From: a virus
Strand: one strand, 5' to 3'
DNA length: 23,475 nt
IMG/VR virus record: IMGVR_UViG_3300027833_000224
Coordinates: 1-23,475 of that record
Shown: in pieces, positions 21,580 through 23,475 of the stretch
How positions within the stretch are numbered: position 1 is the first letter of the stretch
Layout: every line of letters starts with the position of its first letter
Made by a program: the position numbers and the translations under genes
The notes under the pieces: generated by a model
Told to the model about the DNA's origin: nothing
What the model saw: the letters and a program-made list of their open reading frames with translations, nothing else
The model's database searches: none

Positions 21580-23454
21580 TTAGGTGATTTCACAGCTACT
21601 GCCTACACAAGCCAATGTTTGCGCTCCTTCTGTGTTATCATCCTCCTCAATCAACTCTTCAAACTCAATTAACTGAGGTGTTTCTTTTAATGCCTGTCTA
21701 AATGTTTCCTTATCTACCTCTTGATATGGTGCTTGTTGGTAGCTGTGGTCTGAGTGTGGTAAGAAACTAATACCTGATATTTCATCAAAGTTCTTATACA
21801 CCCAAGCTCCTACCTCTAACCATTCATGATCTCTAACGTTAATCGTTACAGAAGGTTTATGTTCACACCAATGGCGTTGATAAGTTAGCCATGTCTCTAG
21901 CTCTTCTAGTGCAGTTCTATCATCCCTAGTAATACATCCTCTAGGAGATTTGATAGGAAAGCTAAACACTGCTGTTTGCTTATACTTATCCATTAAGCAA
22001 TCCTCAACAGGAACTCCTTTATCCTTTAAGAAGGTGTACAAAGAGTCTTTCTTGTCTGTACGCACTGTTCTTATATAATAAGGACTATGCCTAGAATGAA
22101 TGCCTGAGGATGCATTAGTTAATTGAGAAACGGTACCACTTGGCTTAATGCAGCTGATAGCCGCAGAAACAGGGACATCTAGGAGCTTTGCATATTTCTC
22201 ATTAGTTTTTCTAGCTTCATCTCTCATTTGCTCTAAAAATACAGGGTCAGGGTTAGCCATCATCTTACTGTCCATAATCCCTGTTAATGACACGCCTAAC
22301 AATCTTTCTTCAGTAGTATTCTTATGCCAATCAGCAGATAGAAACTGAAACTTATCTAATGTAGATTGGAAAGTACCTAGTATGGTTGCTAACCTTACCT
22401 TTTCTAGTAAAGTTTCCTTAGTATCTTCCTCTCTAATAACAACTTCAGTTAGGTTACAGAATTGCTTATCCCTCAAAATTATTTCCGAACATGGATTTGT
22501 CCCGTAGTTTAAAGAGTCATCACGTCTACCCCATTTAGCTGCTTGTTTCTGTGATGCAACCCTGTTAAAGATACCACGTTCACCAGACTTAGACTTAATG
22601 AGAGAAATCCACTCATCAATAAACGTCTCAATGTCTGGCGTTTCAGTATAAGCCACTGAATTATTTGCAATTCTTCTCCAGGGTGTTTGGTCTTCATCAA
22701 ACCAATTACCAACTTTAGCTTCTCTCATGCGTTTGTCACTAAGATTAGACAATGAGATAAGAGCTGAACGTCTAACTCCACCTACTACTACAATCTCACC
22801 AATCATACAAGTGATATCATGCACTTCTAATGAGTTTAGCTTACGCCCTCTAGCGTTAAGAAAGGTATTAATTACAAAAGTAAATAGTCTTTCTAATGGG
22901 TCTGGGCCTGATGCTCTGCCACCAAACGTTTTAAGTCTAGCACCGGCTGGTCTAATACGAGTGTAGTCAATGGTTGGTATGTCACCCTCCCATAAACTAG
23001 ATAGAAGTTTTTTAAACGCTTTCGCCCACCCAAGTTTGCTGTCGCCAACAACAATAGTATCATCACAAGTATTAACACTCTCTGGCACTTTTGGTAGCTT
23101 TTCAATTTCTTGTCTTTCACAACTAAAACCTACTCCTGTACCATTCATTAAGATATATAAGCACTCTGAAAATGCTCTCTTGTTATTCATTGCAAGGTAA
23201 CTACAATTATATGCTGCAATGTTATCTCTTTCACATGCTTCACCAGCAGACATAAGTAGTCTCATAGATGGCATGACCTCTAGCTTTAATACAGCATCAT
23301 GTATTCTATCTATATCTTTACCTAGCTTTGGTTGATGTTTACGGATAAAGTCAGTTAGTCTAGTAACTGTCTCATCCCAGTTCTCTCTTCTTTTTAGTTC
23401 TGGTATGTATCTAGCGTAACGTGATACATGAATGAATCTTTGGTAATTGTCCAT
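21580..23454 (-). CDS. nrdJ: Adenosylcobalamin-dependent (class II) ribonucleotide reductase, monomeric type
   Basis: The 624-residue enzyme reduces ribonucleoside triphosphates to deoxyribonucleotides for phage DNA synthesis using a B12-derived radical. Key residues are in place: Cys84 (YNCSY) and Cys333 (QFCNL) as the reducing pair, Cys322 in NPCSEI as the thiyl radical site with Asn320 and Glu324, and KPSGTVSQL (437-445) as the phosphate-binding loop. The C-terminal CVGSSC pair (616/621) re-reduces the active site. GVRRSALISLS (226-236) is also typical. It resembles the Lactobacillus RTPR but is about 115 residues shorter. No ATP cone is seen at the N-terminus. AAAGGAGA gives a strong ribosome site. 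Confidence 0.93.
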   Translation of the reverse strand: MDNYQRFIHVSRYARYIPELKRRENWDETVTRLTDFIRKHQPKLGKDIDRIHDAVLKLEVMPSMRLLMSAGEACERDNIAAYNCSYLAMNNKRAFSECLYILMNGTGVGFSCERQEIEKLPKVPESVNTCDDTIVVGDSKLGWAKAFKKLLSSLWEGDIPTIDYTRIRPAGARLKTFGGRASGPDPLERLFTFVINTFLNARGRKLNSLEVHDITCMIGEIVVVGGVRRSALISLSNLSDKRMREAKVGNWFDEDQTPWRRIANNSVAYTETPDIETFIDEWISLIKSKSGERGIFNRVASQKQAAKWGRRDDSLNYGTNPCSEIILRDKQFCNLTEVVIREEDTKETLLEKVRLATILGTFQSTLDKFQFLSADWHKNTTEERLLGVSLTGIMDSKMMANPDPVFLEQMRDEARKTNEKYAKLLDVPVSAAISCIKPSGTVSQLTNASSGIHSRHSPYYIRTVRTDKKDSLYTFLKDKGVPVEDCLMDKYKQTAVFSFPIKSPRGCITRDDRTALEELETWLTYQRHWCEHKPSVTINVRDHEWLEVGAWVYKNFDEISGISFLPHSDHSYQQAPYQEVDKETFRQALKETPQLIEFEELIEEDDNTEGAQTLACVGSSCEIT

Positions 23455-23475
23455 TAAGTCTCCTTTCGTTTATGA

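Overview
The window is AT-rich and reads as part of a short-tailed (podovirus-like) phage genome, most likely marine. The tail proteins (DUF7483/LamG type, ISQWD-type and glycine-rich proteins), the DUF5309-type capsid and a monomeric B12-dependent ribonucleotide reductase are all typical of marine metagenomic phages. Every convincing gene is on the minus strand, so transcription runs from the right end of the window to the left.

Layout in the direction of transcription. (1) 23454-21580: class II ribonucleotide reductase, the end of a nucleotide-metabolism unit, closed by a good intrinsic terminator. (2) 21416-21345: a 23-residue gene in what looks like an intergenic gap. It matches PqqA, the ribosomal precursor peptide of the redox cofactor PQQ, almost motif for motif. 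No pqqB-E genes are visible. (3) 21199-19648: small and large terminase. (4) 19639-19421: a three-helix DUF6552-like membrane protein. (5) 19369-17147: portal. (6) 17154-13805: an ADP-ribosyltransferase-like protein, an HExxH metallopeptidase-like protein (both of polyvalent-protein type), a small unknown and a lytic transglycosylase. These are probably virion cargo delivered with the DNA. (7) 13624-11711: scaffold and major capsid, with operator-like palindromes before the scaffold and a strong UUCG hairpin after the capsid gene. (8) 11668-2494: a small unknown, the head-tail adaptor, several tail fibre/adhesin proteins and the tail nozzle. (9) 2494-1: a small unknown, a GNAT-fold-like protein and three Gly/Ala/Gln-rich putative ejection proteins, the last cut by the window edge.

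Many neighbours overlap by 1-8 bases (TAATG, ATGA) or are separated by only a few bases, as expected of one long late operon with translational coupling. No RNA polymerase, integrase, holin, tRNA, CRISPR array or insertion sequence was seen.

The most interesting point is the phage-borne pqqA. With only the precursor, the phage would have to feed the host PqqB-E pathway. That implies a PQQ-making host (for example a marine methylotroph, as inference) and a role in boosting PQQ-dependent dehydrogenases during infection. The second point is the neighbouring pair of polyvalent-type effector genes in the virion module.
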